64,000 bases of DNA, from contig NC_087262.1 of the NCBI RefSeq assembly GCF_037042905.1, positions 25,148,501-25,212,500 on the forward strand. Direction: 5' to 3'. Numbering within the stretch: position 1 is the first letter of the stretch; each line of letters starts with the position of its first letter. This DNA comes from Lytechinus pictus. Its lineage: Eukaryota; Echinodermata; Echinoidea; Temnopleuroida; Toxopneustidae. Shown piece by piece: positions 24,761-37,304 of the stretch. The notes beneath the pieces were generated by a model. The model saw only the letters and a list, made by a program, of their open reading frames with translations, was not told where the DNA came from and made no database searches. Made by a program: the position numbers and the translations under genes.

Positions 24761-27106
24761 ATCTGGTCTCTACCACTCTACTTTATACCATTTTGAATTT
24801 GAGAAGTCTCGAGGAAAACCGTACATTCACTGCCATAATCGGAAGGCGCATACGACGTGCAATCGATCACTTGGTATAGGTATGTTTAATGTTTCGACTC
24901 TATTCAAACCATACCGCTCAGGAGATCCCCTCAATCTGCATGTGCGTTTAACGTAAGGATAACTTATCTCTTGCGTCTTTATGCGTACTCACAGCGTGTT
25001 TGATAAAAACCTAATGCAGATCGGAAGGATTTATACGAAATTCGCAGCAGATCACACTACAAAGGTGCACGATATGTTGTGACCAAGCCAACCTGACTAT
25101 TAGAACACTTTGATCAGTGTGATACATTGAGTAGTAATCTATATTACACTCTTAAAAATACCCAAGATTGATTAAAAAGGGAACATGCATGTTCGTTGGG
25201 TAAGATTTTGTCTCATAACTTTTATTGACATGTATTTGATTTACAAAAATCATGCAAACAAGAAGCAATGCAAATAATTATATATTTTTTTAACAAACGA
25301 AACGACAGCCTCAAGGACTTACTTAATTTCATAATATTTTATTTTTAAGTTCGCTTTAATAGGAAGCATGAAAAAAAAATCAATGATAAAAATATTTCCT
25401 TGCTATACATGTAAATCCTCAAAGGAAACCAGTATTTCAGCGTTGCCTCATTTGCTTTCCAAATATTATTTTGCGGTTCGTGTCATTTGCTGCGATTTAA
25501 GTACCCAATAAGTCGAATCAAGGTTTCAAGATCAAACTTGTGCATCACATGAATAACAAGGTGACTTCGAGAGCATTATATTTGTTTGACCTTTTCTAAT
25601 TTTGCGTTGTTGCTTCAAACGCTCCTTGAATTATTTGATTGACTCCATGTCTATCCCAGCCTCGCTTTATATCTGATGTTCTTTTCAATGAATGTCAAGT
25701 ATTCATGATCAGTCTTGAAGTTCACCATAATCCGATTATGCTTATAGAAATCATATTGACGTACTTATTATTCATATTTCTTTTTTTTCATCTTGATGAC
25801 CTTTTATGATTACTTGAAAATGTGTACCTTCAAAAACCTTTTTTTTAATCCGGATTTAAAATCCCAGGTAATATCATTGGCATTAAAGCTAGAGGGATCT
25901 GAAACCAAACTTAATATTTTAAGCCCCTCCTGATTTCTTCTACCTCCTGATCAAGATAGATATTTCTGTGGAGAAGTCGGGATACCCTCTTTTCAGCAAG
26001 TTAGGATTTTGATTCAAATCTTTTAATTCGTTTGAACTCCAGACAGAATAAATGAAAACATCTTTATTTTACCTGATAAAGGTACATGAGATTAAATTTT
26101 CCCCTTTATCATTTCGAACAAATCATAACTTTGAAAACCGATGCACCTGAATGTTGTAAGGAATTATTCTTGGTAGTAAGGCAATGCACTTGACATTGAT
26201 ATGGATGTTTTAATTAACAAACATAGAGAAAATTGCACCTACAGAAACTTGCAATCTCTCTCTCCCTCTCTCTTTATCTCTCTCATGAACTTTGGGTCTC
26301 GTGCTTTGTGAGAGTGGCGAGTCACTCTCACAAAATACAATGCCCTCAGACCATGAAAAATTAAGGGAAAATGACCTGTACGAAAATATTTATAAAACTA
26401 TTCGTAAAAATAAGAATAACATGGACGGACATATTTGTAACTGATCTATTCCATGGTTTCATCTACTTGGTAAACAGTTTGAAGTCACACTATTTTAAGA
26501 AAGGAATATTCCAGAGAAAAAAATGAAATAATTTAGGCGAAAAATAACAAAAACATGACCCAATCACGTCCCTTGCAGGCAAAGATACAGTATCAACGAT
26601 AGGGGATATCGGGTAGGGTATTAAACAAAAAGTGATATCGGAACTAAAAAGAATAACATCAACAACGAAATGAAGGTTAAATTCTTTGTAGAATTCACCT
26701 TTCACCTTCAATTCTTAGCTTCTCTTCTAAATGTTGTGATAGTCATATCACGTTACATATCATAACTGCTTCGATGTTAGACCCAACTCTCGAATCAGTT
26801 ATGATAAATATTTTCATATCTTCTGGCATTTTTACCCCTGAATTGTATCAACACGAATAAACCCATCCTAGATTTAGAAGACTCACGCCAAGGTCTACCG
26901 GGAATTCATTCTTATGCCATTCTCATTATGTCAGAGAAGATTCCAACCGAAATAATATTGTTCCATCCAAGAGCATTGCTATGATTAATGTATCATGGTT
27001 TTGAAATTAGGATCGAGTTTGGATCAAGCTTGTTTAATAATTATGTGCATCAATCAGAGAAAGGCCACAGTCACATCCTCGTGTATTTTGCTTGCGTAGC
27101 TGCGCA
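24761..27106. other. Intergenic, nothing recognised
   Basis: AT-rich sequence with a short (CT)n tract near 26260-26285. No supported gene. Confidence 0.5.
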
Positions 27107-27265
27107 CAGGGGAGCGTTTCATCAACAGTTTTGTCCAACAAGTTGTCAGATCTGACAACTTTCCTTGATGTTGATTGAGAAACACCGTTATTATGCTAAC
27201 TGTCGGATAAAATAGGACTTGCGGGATAAAACGTCCGACAGGTCCTTTCATGTAATTCTCTCCTG
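27107..27265. mobile_element. MITE, GACTTGTCGGA family, opposite orientation
   Basis: Starts CAGGGGAGCGTTTCATCAAC and ends near TTCATGTAATTCTCTCCTG. The GTTGTCAGATCTGACAA and GGGATAAAACGTCCGACAGG words mirror the 19.2 kb copy. Confidence 0.78.
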
Positions 27266-27324
27266 GTAGAATGCAAGCGTACACAGTAATAATACAGTCA
27301 TACCAAAGAATCCAACCGCAAGAG

Positions 27325-27526
27325 TGACACGACAATTGCTCCGGCGACAATTCCTCCTGGCTTAATTTCGTCTAGGATGTAAGGTAAGGGTTAGGGTTGC
27401 CCTAGGATTTTAGGTTAAGTTTAGGATAGGGTATAGTGTTAAGCCCAGGGGTGAACAAGTTGAAGTTGGTCATTCCATTGGTGAGTGGAATTTACAGCAG
27501 AGCAATTGTCGCCGGAGCAAATGTCA
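27325..27526. mobile_element. Foldback MITE, about 200 bp
   Basis: The 17-bp inverted repeat TTGCTCCGGCGACAATT (27336-27352) pairs with AATTGTCGCCGGAGCAA (27504-27520). Outer TGACA / TGTCA words mark the ends. The middle contains GGGTTAGGGTT-like sequence. Confidence 0.82.
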
Positions 27527-28146
27527 TGGAAGCACTCACGGCAGGACCTGTTCCCGAAAGACAATGCTTTTGAATGCAATTTAGCGACTTTTACTCGGCG
27601 AGGTACGGAGGATTCACGAACAAAGATCTCTCAGCTATTCTTTGTCATTTGACTGGCATTTTCAATATATTTGCCGTGTTCTTTAATCCGTCTTGAATCC
27701 GTCGTGCGCTGTTTGTGCGAACGAAAGCGCAGATGTGTGCGGTGTTCGCTTGCGCTGTTTTTCCCCCGAACTGTCGCAACGGAAAATATAGAGGTTGATT
27801 CGCAACGTTTTCGACGTTAACATGGTAAACGATTAAAAAAAAGCTTCAGCTCGTTGCCATTCGCACGGAGACTGCTAATGTGCTCTAAATTGTGCATCGT
27901 GTACTCCTAGCTACGAAAACCGTTTCGATTGCTTATAGCCACGATCGGTCCCGCGATCGGTACACCACCAGACCAGCTCGTATATCGTTCGCTTTCTACG
28001 AATGATGTACGATCTTGATCTTGATTGCTTACACCCTTACGGGGAAGAATATGGTGCTGCGGTGCAGACGCTTAATGACTTTGGAATGCGAGCTGCTAAC
28101 GAGCTTTATATACGCAATAATATATCTACTATCTTAAACAGTAAAA
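27527..28146. other. CpG-richer intergenic stretch of unknown nature
   Basis: The segment at about 27590-28010 has many more CG dinucleotides than its surroundings (TTCGACG, GCGAACG, CGATCGG). No open frame or recognisable repeat boundary was found. It could be an old transposon or a regulatory or unmethylated stretch. Confidence 0.35.
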
Positions 28147-28785
28147 AGGTCAAGTCCACCCTAGAAAAATGTTGTTTTTGAATAGATAGAGAAAAATCAA
28201 ACTAGCATAATGCTAAAAGTTTCATCAAAATCGGATGTAAGATAAGAAAGTTATGACATTTAAAAGTTTCGCTTATTTTTCACAAAACAGTTATAGGCAC
28301 AACTCAGTGACATGCAAATTAGACAGTCGATGATGTCTCCCATTCACTATTTCTTTTGTATTTTATAGTTTGAATTATACAATATTTCATTTTTTACAGA
28401 TTTTATGAAAAGGGGGCGAACTTGACTGAACCATAGAGCACTAAAATATTGCAAATTCCACATGTACAGGGAAATATTTATCTTTGTTTCACTTGACAAT
28501 GAGGAGAAAATTAGAATATTTAATATAATAAAATACAAAATAAATAGTAAGTGGATGACATCACCAGTCTCCTCATTTGCATATCGACCAGAATTTGCAT
28601 TTGCGAAACTTTAAAATGTCATAACTTGCAAAGGTAAATTCTGGTCGATATGCAAATTAGGAGACTGATTATGTCATCCACTCATTATTTCTTTTTATTT
28701 TATTATATGAAATATAAAATGTTCTAATTTTCTCCTCATTGTCAAGTGAAACAAAGATAAATGTTGATACTTTTGGCTTCCCATA
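28147..28785. mobile_element. Rearranged foldback copies of the 7.5-kb TTAA element family
   Basis: Starts AGGTCAAGTCCACCCTAG and carries AAATCGGATGTAAGATAAG and ATTCACTATTTCTTTTGTAT like the 7548-8105 element. A second palindrome is centred near 28615, with arms TCTCCTCATTTGCATATCG / CGATATGCAAATTAGGAGA. That indicates a partial duplicate joined head to head. Confidence 0.72.
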
Positions 28786-29666
28786 CTTACACCACAACTT
28801 TAAACCTGAGTTTAAAGTTAAACCCGACTTCAGAATACGGGCCAAAGACTTTAAGAATAGATGTTGGAGCAGCATTCCTTTGACAGTCTTCCTATACAAT
28901 CCATATATGTCATCAAAGTGACTTCAGAGATTTCTTTCGATGGATGCTCCTTTTGGAAAATACCAAATGCCCTGCAGAAATGCGAGTGTTCTCAATCTCT
29001 GGAGTTTACTCAGTTAACCAACCAAGCTTTCTTCCACTCTTCACTTTACATTATACACATCACGGAGCATTAGGGTATTAGAGTGAAAAGCTAGCTTTAA
29101 ATGAAGATTTCCCAGGGGTTCCCTGTGGACTTCTTGAAGATACACGTGTAGTGTCTGTAGGCATTATAACACCTGCTTAAAGCGGGCTATTGATCTAAAT
29201 ATTGACGTCGTGATAAATACATTATCATACGATCACACGCAATAATTATAGATAGATAATGTTTATATAAAATTTCATTGCAGTGGACATTAATTTTATC
29301 ATATTTCCCCAAAAAAACTGTAAACACTGCGAATGCATAATGTCCATTATATCGTGTACATTCCATTACATGATTATAGTGAAAATGTCACATTGTCTAG
29401 TCAGATTATAAAACGTCCTCTGTCGGTAATAAAATTCTCACATTTCCACATTTAGGATCACGGAAATCTTCTAGGTCACGTATATGTAACCCCTCCGCAA
29501 TAGTATCGACTGTCAATAGTACTTATAAATTGTTTTTGCTGCATCACTGTTGCCATCAGCTTTCGTATTATGTATTTCTTTGGTAATTTTTTTTTAATTC
29601 ATGTGCAATTCCCTTTATATTTAAAGGAATCACTACCTACACTCTCTTCATCGTCATCTCCACAAT

Positions 29667-29697
29667 GTTTTTTTTTTTTTTTTTTGGGGGGGGGGGA
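29667..29697. repeat. Poly-T followed by poly-G run
   Basis: About 18 T followed by about 11 G, upstream of the first receptor gene. Confidence 0.95.
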
Positions 29698-30294
29698 GCA
29701 TAGAGAATAAATACTCGCGAATTAGTTTATTTCTAAATGAGTAACCGTGTGGCTTCAGATAGGGAATGTTTACTCTGTTCTTTATTGAACTGTTGAAGAT
29801 ATTATTATGATATGATTATTATTATCTTAAATTTCCTTTTCTTTCGATTTTTGTTTAAAAAACGTTCAGGTTTTCCTTGGATGTCCAGATAAAAGATAAG
29901 TGGCTGGAAGTGTGATGGTGTTTGCTGGGGAACCAATTCAATTATTCTCCATGGCGATGTTCAGCAACAAGTGATTCGATGGTTCACGCTAAAGAAGATA
30001 GACGTTTTTTATTCCAGTGATTCCACAGAGCAGATGAACAGGCTGTATCCACTAACACACATGGGGTTCACCCACCACGATAAGTTCGAGGGTACTTTCA
30101 GTTCAAAGGATAAACTGCGACACTAAAGCTATTCCAAGTCAGGCAATCCTGTCAGAAGAAAGGGCAAGCAGAAACGTGATCCTGAGCGAAGTGTATCATT
30201 ACTTCTGAGGGGAGAGGGAAAAAAAACCTTTATAAAATTTGAATTGGATTCTGAATTTTTAAAGGCCAAAAATATTGAAAATCGTGTTATAAAG

Positions 30295-31894
30295 ATGGAG
30301 TCATTCATTGTGATAATGAACTCCTCTGTACCCCCTGATAACTACTCCATTATATCTGGCCAGAACTACTCGGAAATAAGGGATCTCTACAAGGAACCAC
30401 CATGGATACAAGCGATATACGGTTTGCTTTTTACACTTGTGACTGTATTTGGCGTTGGCGGGAATTCAATTGTTTGTTACATTGTCCTCGGACATGCGCG
30501 CATGCGCACTGTTACAAACTATTCCATTGTAAATTTAGCGGTAAGTGATATCCTCATGGCCGTCATGTGCGTCAACTTTTCATTTTACGCAGCAATGTAC
30601 ATGACGTGGCCCTTTGGAGAGTTCATGTGTAAAGCAGTATCGTACATACAAAGTGTTTCAGTATCTGTCAGTATTTTTACATTGGTATCCATCAGCGTGG
30701 ACCGTTACATAGCGATATGTCATCCTCTAGTCCTGCGCATGGGATCATCACAGGCGTTAGCAGTCATTGCGGTTATCTGGGTGGTGGCATGCGTGGTGGC
30801 GTTACCATCTTTGATATTCTCCACAGTCGGCGTAGAGGGCGACTCAACATTCTGTTCTGAAAGTAACTGGGAACAATCTAAAATATACACATATGTCTTG
30901 ATGGGCATACAATACTTCGTACCACTCTGTGTCTTGGCTGTTGCCTATGGAAGGATTGGTTATGTAATCTGGAGCAGACGAACGCCAGGAGAAACACAAG
31001 CGAGCAGGGACAAAAGAATCAATGAATCAAAGACAAAGGTAAGGGCATCCAGGTATACCATGGCATCAAGGTACCGAAGAAAAATTATCTATTTGTTTTT
31101 CACGTATTGAACAATTCTTCCACACTCCTATGTTCTTTAGCTCAACATTTGCAAGTACCATGTTCAGAACTGAAGTCTATTACCTACGATTTCATAGAAA
31201 ATCCCTTTTTGCAAGATTCCTCTCGGCAGATGAAAATAAAAATACATTCCCCCCCATCGCATGTTTAATACTACAATTGTCTTTGATCCTTTTACAGTTC
31301 GATAGCTATATTGTATATAGTTTTAAGTCGCCACACACGCATACATATACATGTTTAACTTTCTTATCTGTTATTGCTTTGTGTCGTGCTGGCTAAGAAC
31401 TCAATTTTGTACAACCAAAGTAACGTTTGTACATTTTGTTTTGTTTGTATTCTCAGCTCGTCAAGATGTTTGCCATGGTGGTTCTTCTCTTTGCCTTGTG
31501 TTATCTACCAATACATTCCTTTAACATTCTTCAGGAGGTGTACGAGAATGTCCTCTACTATCGCTACATCAAGCTGGTTTACCTCACCGTTCTCCTGGCG
31601 GCAATGAGCAACTGCGTCTACAACCCCTTCATCTATTGCTGGATGAATGCAAAGTTCCGGAACGGCTTTAGACACGTGTTCCGTTTCCTACCCTGCGTGC
31701 ATTACGACACCCAATGGAAAGTGATAGCGCACTTGGAACGTGGTAACACCGCAATGACACAATTAACGACGTCGCCGTCCCGTCGGCTTCGCAGTGGTCC
31801 GTCTGACGCAAAGCAATGCTGGCCTGAGCATTGTTATGAGTCGCTAAGCAACGGGGATGGTAGTCCACTAAGGAATAAAGTGGTTGCGGTCTGA
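30295..31894 (+). CDS. Class A neuropeptide-type GPCR, gene 1 (two exons)
   Basis: Seven-helix plasma-membrane receptor, 393 aa. Coding exons are 30295-31038 (248 codons) and 31457-31894 (145 codons plus TGA). The phase-0 intron has GTAAGG donor and TTCTCAG acceptor. Seen in the protein: N-glycosylation sites at N9, N16 and N24; TM1 N57; TM2 D85; C112 at the top of TM3 paired with C187 in ECL2; DRY at 136-138; a short ICL3 with RRTPGE (228-233); FALCYLPIH in TM6 (the usual CWxP is CYxP); NPFIY at 304-308; a palmitoylation-type Cys328. The start chosen is the first ATG in frame; M8 is an alternative. SVSVSIFTL, the PGE-containing loop and MSN-NPFIY resemble invertebrate kinin, luqin/RYamide and tachykinin receptors. 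Ligand is unassigned. The usual PLRPRM after TM3 is PLVLRM here. Its paralogue lies on the opposite strand at 51.5-53.8 kb. Confidence 0.94.
31039..31456 (+). other. Intron of GPCR gene 1 (418 bp, phase 0)
   Basis: Donor AAAG|GTAAGG and acceptor TTCTCAG|CTCGTC join ...ESKTK to LVKMF.... The pyrimidine-rich stretch before the acceptor is short but adequate. The frame reading on from exon 1 hits a stop at 31108-31110, so the intron must be removed to obtain TM6 and TM7. Confidence 0.93.
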
Positions 31895-32210
31895 GAAGAT
31901 TGATAATAATGATAATCGTGAAGACTAACGATTAACTCTGAAAATTCTATACGTTGAAACGGAACAAAATTATAATATTGTCATTGACAAAAATACACCA
32001 TGGTTGCTTTCTGCCTTAACTTTAACACACGTCGCTGTTCAAAATGGAAAGTGTCCCACGAGTATAGACATATACATGTAGTTAGTTTTTGCTATGAACA
32101 CGTGTAATTAATGTGGTGATACTCATGTTACTCTGCACGTTGACCCTGATGGCCAGATGTCATCTTGTTCCCCGTGTTTAATGCCGTCTATTGGACCTGG
32201 AGGCTTTGGA

Positions 32211-32216
32211 AATAAA
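32211..32216 (+). promoter_or_regulatory. Candidate polyadenylation signal of GPCR gene 1
   Basis: AATAAA, 317 bp after the stop codon, followed by a T-rich stretch. It is the first canonical hexamer in the presumed 3' UTR. Confidence 0.6.
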
Positions 32217-32245
32217 CTGATTGATTTTTCTGTAACCCATTACTG

Positions 32246-32352
32246 TTGTTACTATTACCACTGTACTGTACCATACTACTATTACTACAACTAATACTCT
32301 ACTACTACTACTACTACTACTACTATAACTACTACTACGACTACTACTACTA

Positions 32353-32407
<55 letters not shown>

Positions 32408-32674
32408 GTTGCTGCTTATTTTACTCCTGCTTATGATACTATCACCACCACCCTCCACCGCAATTCTACTACCACCACCAACATTTTACTACCACCACCA
32501 CCACCACCAACACTACAACTTCTTTCCTATTACTACTTTCACTACTACTACTACGACGACGAAGGCGGCGACTTTTACCACCACCACCACTGATTATATA
32601 CTACCACCAATACTACAGCTGATACTACTATACTCATTGTTCTTTTTGTATTGCTAATGTTAATATCACTACTG

Positions 32675-32720
<46 letters not shown>

Positions 32721-32876
32721 AGTACTACTACTATTACTACTACAACTCGTACTCCTACTACTACTACTCCTACTGCTACTGCTGCTGCTGCTACTACAAC
32801 AACAAACACTACTACGATTTCTACTACTACTACTACTACTACTACTACTGCTGCTGCTACTACTGCTACTTCTAAT
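32246..32876. repeat. (TAC)n trinucleotide array, about 630 bp
   Basis: Long runs of ACT/CTA triplets with interspersed CCA and GCT variants and a short unique gap near 32600-32670. The open frames (poly-Tyr, poly-Thr, poly-Leu) exist because the repeat lacks stops; they are not genes. Confidence 0.95.
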
Positions 32877-33379
32877 ACTATTTCGTACATCACGACTTCA
32901 ACTTTTCTTTTTACTCCTGTCCATGATAATATCGATGGACGAAATTAGAAACAATAGTAAGATCACTATTAACGAAAATGATTATAATACATGTAGATTC
33001 TTAAAAATGTTCCCATGGTATATGCTTATTTATAGATGTTGACAGTGTCACCATAAATCAGTTTACGGGGGTACTTAAAATGACGGTTGGTTATTCTTAC
33101 TTGAAAAGAGAAGAAGGGAGAAGAGAGATAGGGAATAAGTTCTTAAGGAACTGAAAATCTTTTGCTCCTTGCAGTTGTGAAAACAACTCCCTTTTAAGAA
33201 ATGTTGAGCCACGATCAATGCAAGCATGCATTTCTGGTGAAGGCAAAAACACTCTTTTCCCTCACAGTCGAGACTCATTGACTCTTTCTTACAATTGAGT
33301 TTCATTTATTAAAATGTCACCATCTTCTATCCAAGAAAGACTTCGGTCCTGGTTACATTCCATTTGGACTTTTGTACCA

Positions 33380-33533
33380 GGTGGGTGTTTCATAAAGTTG
33401 TTCGTAAGATACGAATGACTTTATGCGAGGTGTGATATCCCTATATAATTGATTTATGACCTAAGAACATGTACCAGTCGTGCGTAAAGTTGTGCGTAAC
33501 TTGACGAACAGCTTTATGAAACACCCACCAGGT
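33380..33533. mobile_element. MITE family E, about 150 bp foldback
   Basis: GGTGGGTGTTTCATAAAG (left) mirrors CTTTATGAAACACCCACC (right), then TTGTTCGTAAG / CTTGACGAACAG. CCAGG on both sides may be a short target duplication, but it overlaps the terminal GG/CC and is ambiguous. A second, interrupted copy lies at 36288-37070. Confidence 0.83.
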
Positions 33534-33624
33534 TACTCATCAACTGACCTGCTTTCCACCTGGCCCGACTTGAGAACACATCTCTCGATGGATCCAATTC
33601 AATTCTTACTCCTCTCTCTCATCG

Positions 33625-33815
33625 CCACAGGAACTTTGTCCTTTGTAAAACAAAGAAATGCATACAGAAGTTTCAAGAAAACAATCAATGTATGAACATA
33701 CAACATTATGTAGGAAATATTTTGAATGAACATGCATTTTAGATGTTGACGTTGCTGGCTTTCCAAAGTTGTGATTGATCGGATTAATCGCAACTCTTTG
33801 TAAGACGAGGCCCTG
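33625..33815 (-). mobile_element. MITE family D copy, truncated
   Basis: The reverse complement carries the family's TCTTACAAAGAGTTGCGATT end and GCCAGCAACGTCAACATC interior. The opposite terminal repeat is missing beyond about 33625. Confidence 0.75.
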
Positions 33816-34395
33816 TTCTCGTTTAAAATGGCAACACTCAATCTCAGATCTTCATCTACGCTGTAGCGTCCAGCTTGCACCTGGATCTCGCATCGACGAT
33901 CTCCATGGCTACCGGGATTCTTCGGTTTGTGCACCCCTATACGGAACGCCCCCTGCTAACATTCAGTAGGCCCATGCACCCAACAACGACACTTTTAAGA
34001 GAAAACTTAAGACTTAACATTTCTATTGTTAACCACTTATAATGAACAATTTACATTTTAGTTCCATGGGATTTGCAGTTGTATGTGTGTGTGGTAAAAG
34101 TAATCATATTTTTTTTTTCATTAAAAAAAATAATTTGTAAGTAATGTAAGTAATGTGATATTCTATTTCAAAATATTTATTGATCTGTAGTAATATTTCA
34201 CATTATTGTTTAACAACGTTTCGAAACTTTCTTTTTTGCCGCTTTATGATTTTTCAATATATTGTTATTTTATTTTCTTTGTTATTGATATCATTATTAT
34301 TAGTATTATTATCATAGGCAGAAAACTTTGGATCGTAAGTTTTGTACCTAAAATTGTAGTCGTTCACATTAATCATTTACGAAAAGGTAACTATA

Positions 34396-35216
34396 CAGTG
34401 CGTCCCAGAAAAAACGAAACCGAGATCTAGCGATGATTTATCATAACTTAATCACAAATACAATAGACAAATGACCTACCAATGTAAAGCTTAAAATCTC
34501 CTCTTTCATCTGATATTACTTAGATTATTCCTCATTCACGCATGAGTGAGTAAAAACAATTTGAAGAAAGGATACCAAAAACTCATTTGGCGGGGGGTAT
34601 CTGAATTTTAAAAAGAAAATCACATGCCTAAAAAGTTCAATATCTGCTCTTTAATTTGATACCTTAATCACAAAAAATGGTCAAGAAGTAAAAAAGTTAC
34701 GTTCCCTCGAAACAGTGCTTGTATTTCCATAATTTCATTAAATAAACGTGTTTTCACCGGTTTCCCACAGAAGCTATCGCATGGTTAACAAAAGACTTCA
34801 TGCATGGCTGATCGTCAACAAAACGGAGTGTCGAGTGAGTTTGAACGCTAGCTTGTAAAACCTGTTCATTTTATGAAATTTATTGAAATTCAAGCCTTAT
34901 TTCAAATAACATGAACTTTCTTATTTCTTGACCATTTTCTGTAATTGAGGTATCAAATTAAAGAGCAGATATTGAACTTTTTAGAAATGTGGTTTTCGTT
35001 TTGAAACCCAGATACCCCCCGCCAAATGACTTTTTGGTATCCCCTCTTCAAATTGTTTTTGCTCACTCATGTGTACATGTGACATAATCTAAGTAATTTC
35101 AGATGAAAGAGGAGATTTTAAGCTTTACAATGGTAGGTCATTTGTCTATTGTATTTGTGATTAAGTTATGATAAATCATCGCTAAATCTCGGTTTCGTTT
35201 TTTCTGGGACGCACTG
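34396..35216. mobile_element. 820-bp near-complete palindrome, mariner-like, copy A
   Basis: CAGTGCGTCCCAGAAAAAAC ... GTTTTTTCTGGGACGCACTG with TA on each side (34394-34395, 35217-35218). TA targets and CAGTGCGTCCC ends fit Tc1/mariner. The arms pair over roughly 360 bp each, around a centre of about 110 bp that is not symmetrical. No transposase ORF. The copy at 45046-45864 has the same ends. Confidence 0.9.
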
Positions 35217-35218
35217 TA

Positions 35219-36287
35219 TTGAATGGATCCCTGAAAGAAATTAAAAGAGATAATCATTTGCGAAGTCCATGGAATAATACCCAGTAGATTATTATTTGAT
35301 GGATATCTAACAAATTGAGAGTCCTGATAACAATCATTGCTTATTTCATTTTTTTTTCATCAATCTAAAAATATCTATTTTCATCATGTCAAATAAAGGC
35401 TTGCTATAGCCTTATCGTACATTGGAGATCAAGAGTCCTTCACTTTTTGACATTTGAAATCCATTTTACCTTTTCTTTTTATCAGTATTTATTGAGAAGT
35501 TGCTCGCAGACATGGTATGACATGTTCCACTTTTGATGAAATTAATTTATGATAAAATGATTTTAGCGAGCAAAGTGCGAACTCAAATAGTGTTGATATC
35601 ATTTTTCCATGTTGAACTTGTTGATATTTTAGACACGAAAGTGTGTACATTCCCTTTGTTTTACATTTTATGATAATTATCTTTTCATGTATGTACAATA
35701 TGATATGATAACTTACATTTGCATCATGCCATGAATTTATGTTATTCAAGTAATAAAATCACTCGATATTTTTCTCTTTCTCTGAGCGTGTTACATTGGT
35801 TTTATTTCGATGTAAAAACAATTTTGACGACACATAGATAGGGAAACAACGACTACTCCTGCAACTCACAACTAAAATTCTAATCATGTAGTATTTTATT
35901 TCCCCTGATATTCACGAAATACGGATACATATCTAATTTGATCATTATGACGTTGGATGAATGGAATATGAAATTAGACAGTGATGACTTTATATATCAG
36001 GGATTAACGAATATTTTAGTTTATAATGCCGGTCTAGTAAATATCGTAAAACTATCCATTAATCTAAATGATAATGGTTTATTTAAAAAATATAAAATCT
36101 TACTACGGTTTACTACGGTTTATATAAAATTTATTGATAAGAATCCTTTATTTTTTTTAAAGACAAAAATATTATCCTAAAAGTGGACTTGATCTTTAAA
36201 AGATAAATGAATGAGTTGCAGTAAAGACTGACATCATTAGAATGTCTGTAAAACTTACGTTGATTGTCACCATATAATCTAGACCAG
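35219..36287. other. Intergenic, nothing recognised
   Basis: AT-rich sequence. Small open frames (80-86 codons) at 35.5-36.2 kb lack recognisable features. AAGTGGACTTGATCTTTAAAA at 36180-36200 may be a scrap of the 7.5-kb foldback family. Confidence 0.45.
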
Positions 36288-37070
36288 GGGGCCGTTTCAT
36301 AAAGCTGTTCGTAAGTTAAAGGGGAATCCAACCCAAATAAAAACTTGTTTTTATAAGAAAAAGAAAAATCAGACAAGTTGATAGGTGAAAGTTTGAACAA
36401 TATTGGACAAACAACAAGAAAGTTATAAATCCTTAAAAGTTGTAAATATTGGTAATCACTATACCCATGGAGACTTCAAATTGGCCGCATATGGGATGTC
36501 ATAGTGATGTAAGGCAAGGACTACTCTTCCATGTACTCCAATACATATTATGGCTAAAATTTCATTTTTCCCAAAAGTTTTATTTCAAATTACATTTTTC
36601 TTTCATGAGGACATAAAACAATATACTACCTGGGTTATATTTAGATACTGCCACAGGGGAATGGGTACTGTAACTTACAAGTAGGAGAAAACCACAAATC
36701 CCTGATAAAAGAGTACATGGCCTATGGGAAAGTTGTCCTTGCCTCTTGTCATAATTTACTTACCCAGTTGCCAATTTGAAATCTACATACTATTAATGAT
36801 CTCAATTTTAAAGCAGCTTTAACTTTCTTATTGCTGGTCCGATTTCTTTCAAACTTTCACCATTCTGTTTAATTGATTTTTCTCCTACCCAACACAACAT
36901 TTTATGGCCAAGGCTGGATTCCCCTTTTTAAGAAGCGACTTGGTGAACCTTTCTTACGCGCCAAACCATTGTCAATGAACATTTTGGTGCATACCATTTA
37001 CCACAAGAAAGGATCAAAAGTCGTTCTTAAAGTCGCTCTTAACGTACGAACAGCTTTATGAAACACCCAC
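36288..37070. mobile_element. MITE family E copy, interrupted by a TTAA foldback element
   Basis: GTTTCATAAAGCTGTTCGTAAG at the left and GTACGAACAGCTTTATGAAAC at the right match the family E copy at 33.4 kb. The insertion at 36320-36927 separates the left terminal repeat from the remainder. Confidence 0.8.
36320..36927. mobile_element. Foldback TTAA element, about 608 bp, nested
   Basis: AGGGGAATCCAACCC ... GGCTGGATTCCCCT arms are bounded by TTAA at 36316-36319 and at 36928-36931, with two extra T at the right junction. The inner arms also mirror (GAAAGTTTGAACAATATTGG against TTTCAAACTTTCACCATTC). Confidence 0.8.
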
Positions 37071-37304
37071 CTGGCACAGTTACATAAACTGAACTGTGAA
37101 ATCTGCTGATTAATAACAGTCACATTGAAGATCACCTATAGCCTACACAGATAAGCACATGTGGGACAATTATTGCTGGAAAAAAAAAGACCCGATATCT
37201 GGCAAGGATGCCACGCTTATTTTTTTACCAATAATTTCTTTGTTTTAAAAATATCTTTGAAAATATTTTTTTAATATATACATAGACATACTATTCTAGG
37301 GCTT

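Noticed and set aside
27380..27425. GGGTTAGGGTT as an interstitial telomere
   Set aside because: Only about two imperfect units, and inside a foldback MITE.
30231..30236. TATAAA about 60 bp before the GPCR 1 ATG as a promoter
   Set aside because: Would leave a very short 5' UTR, and the sequence is AT-rich enough for a chance match; a more distant 5' exon is equally possible.
32246..32876. Poly-Tyr/Thr/Leu open frames
   Set aside because: They arise from stop-free (TAC)n repeats in all frames; no gene context.
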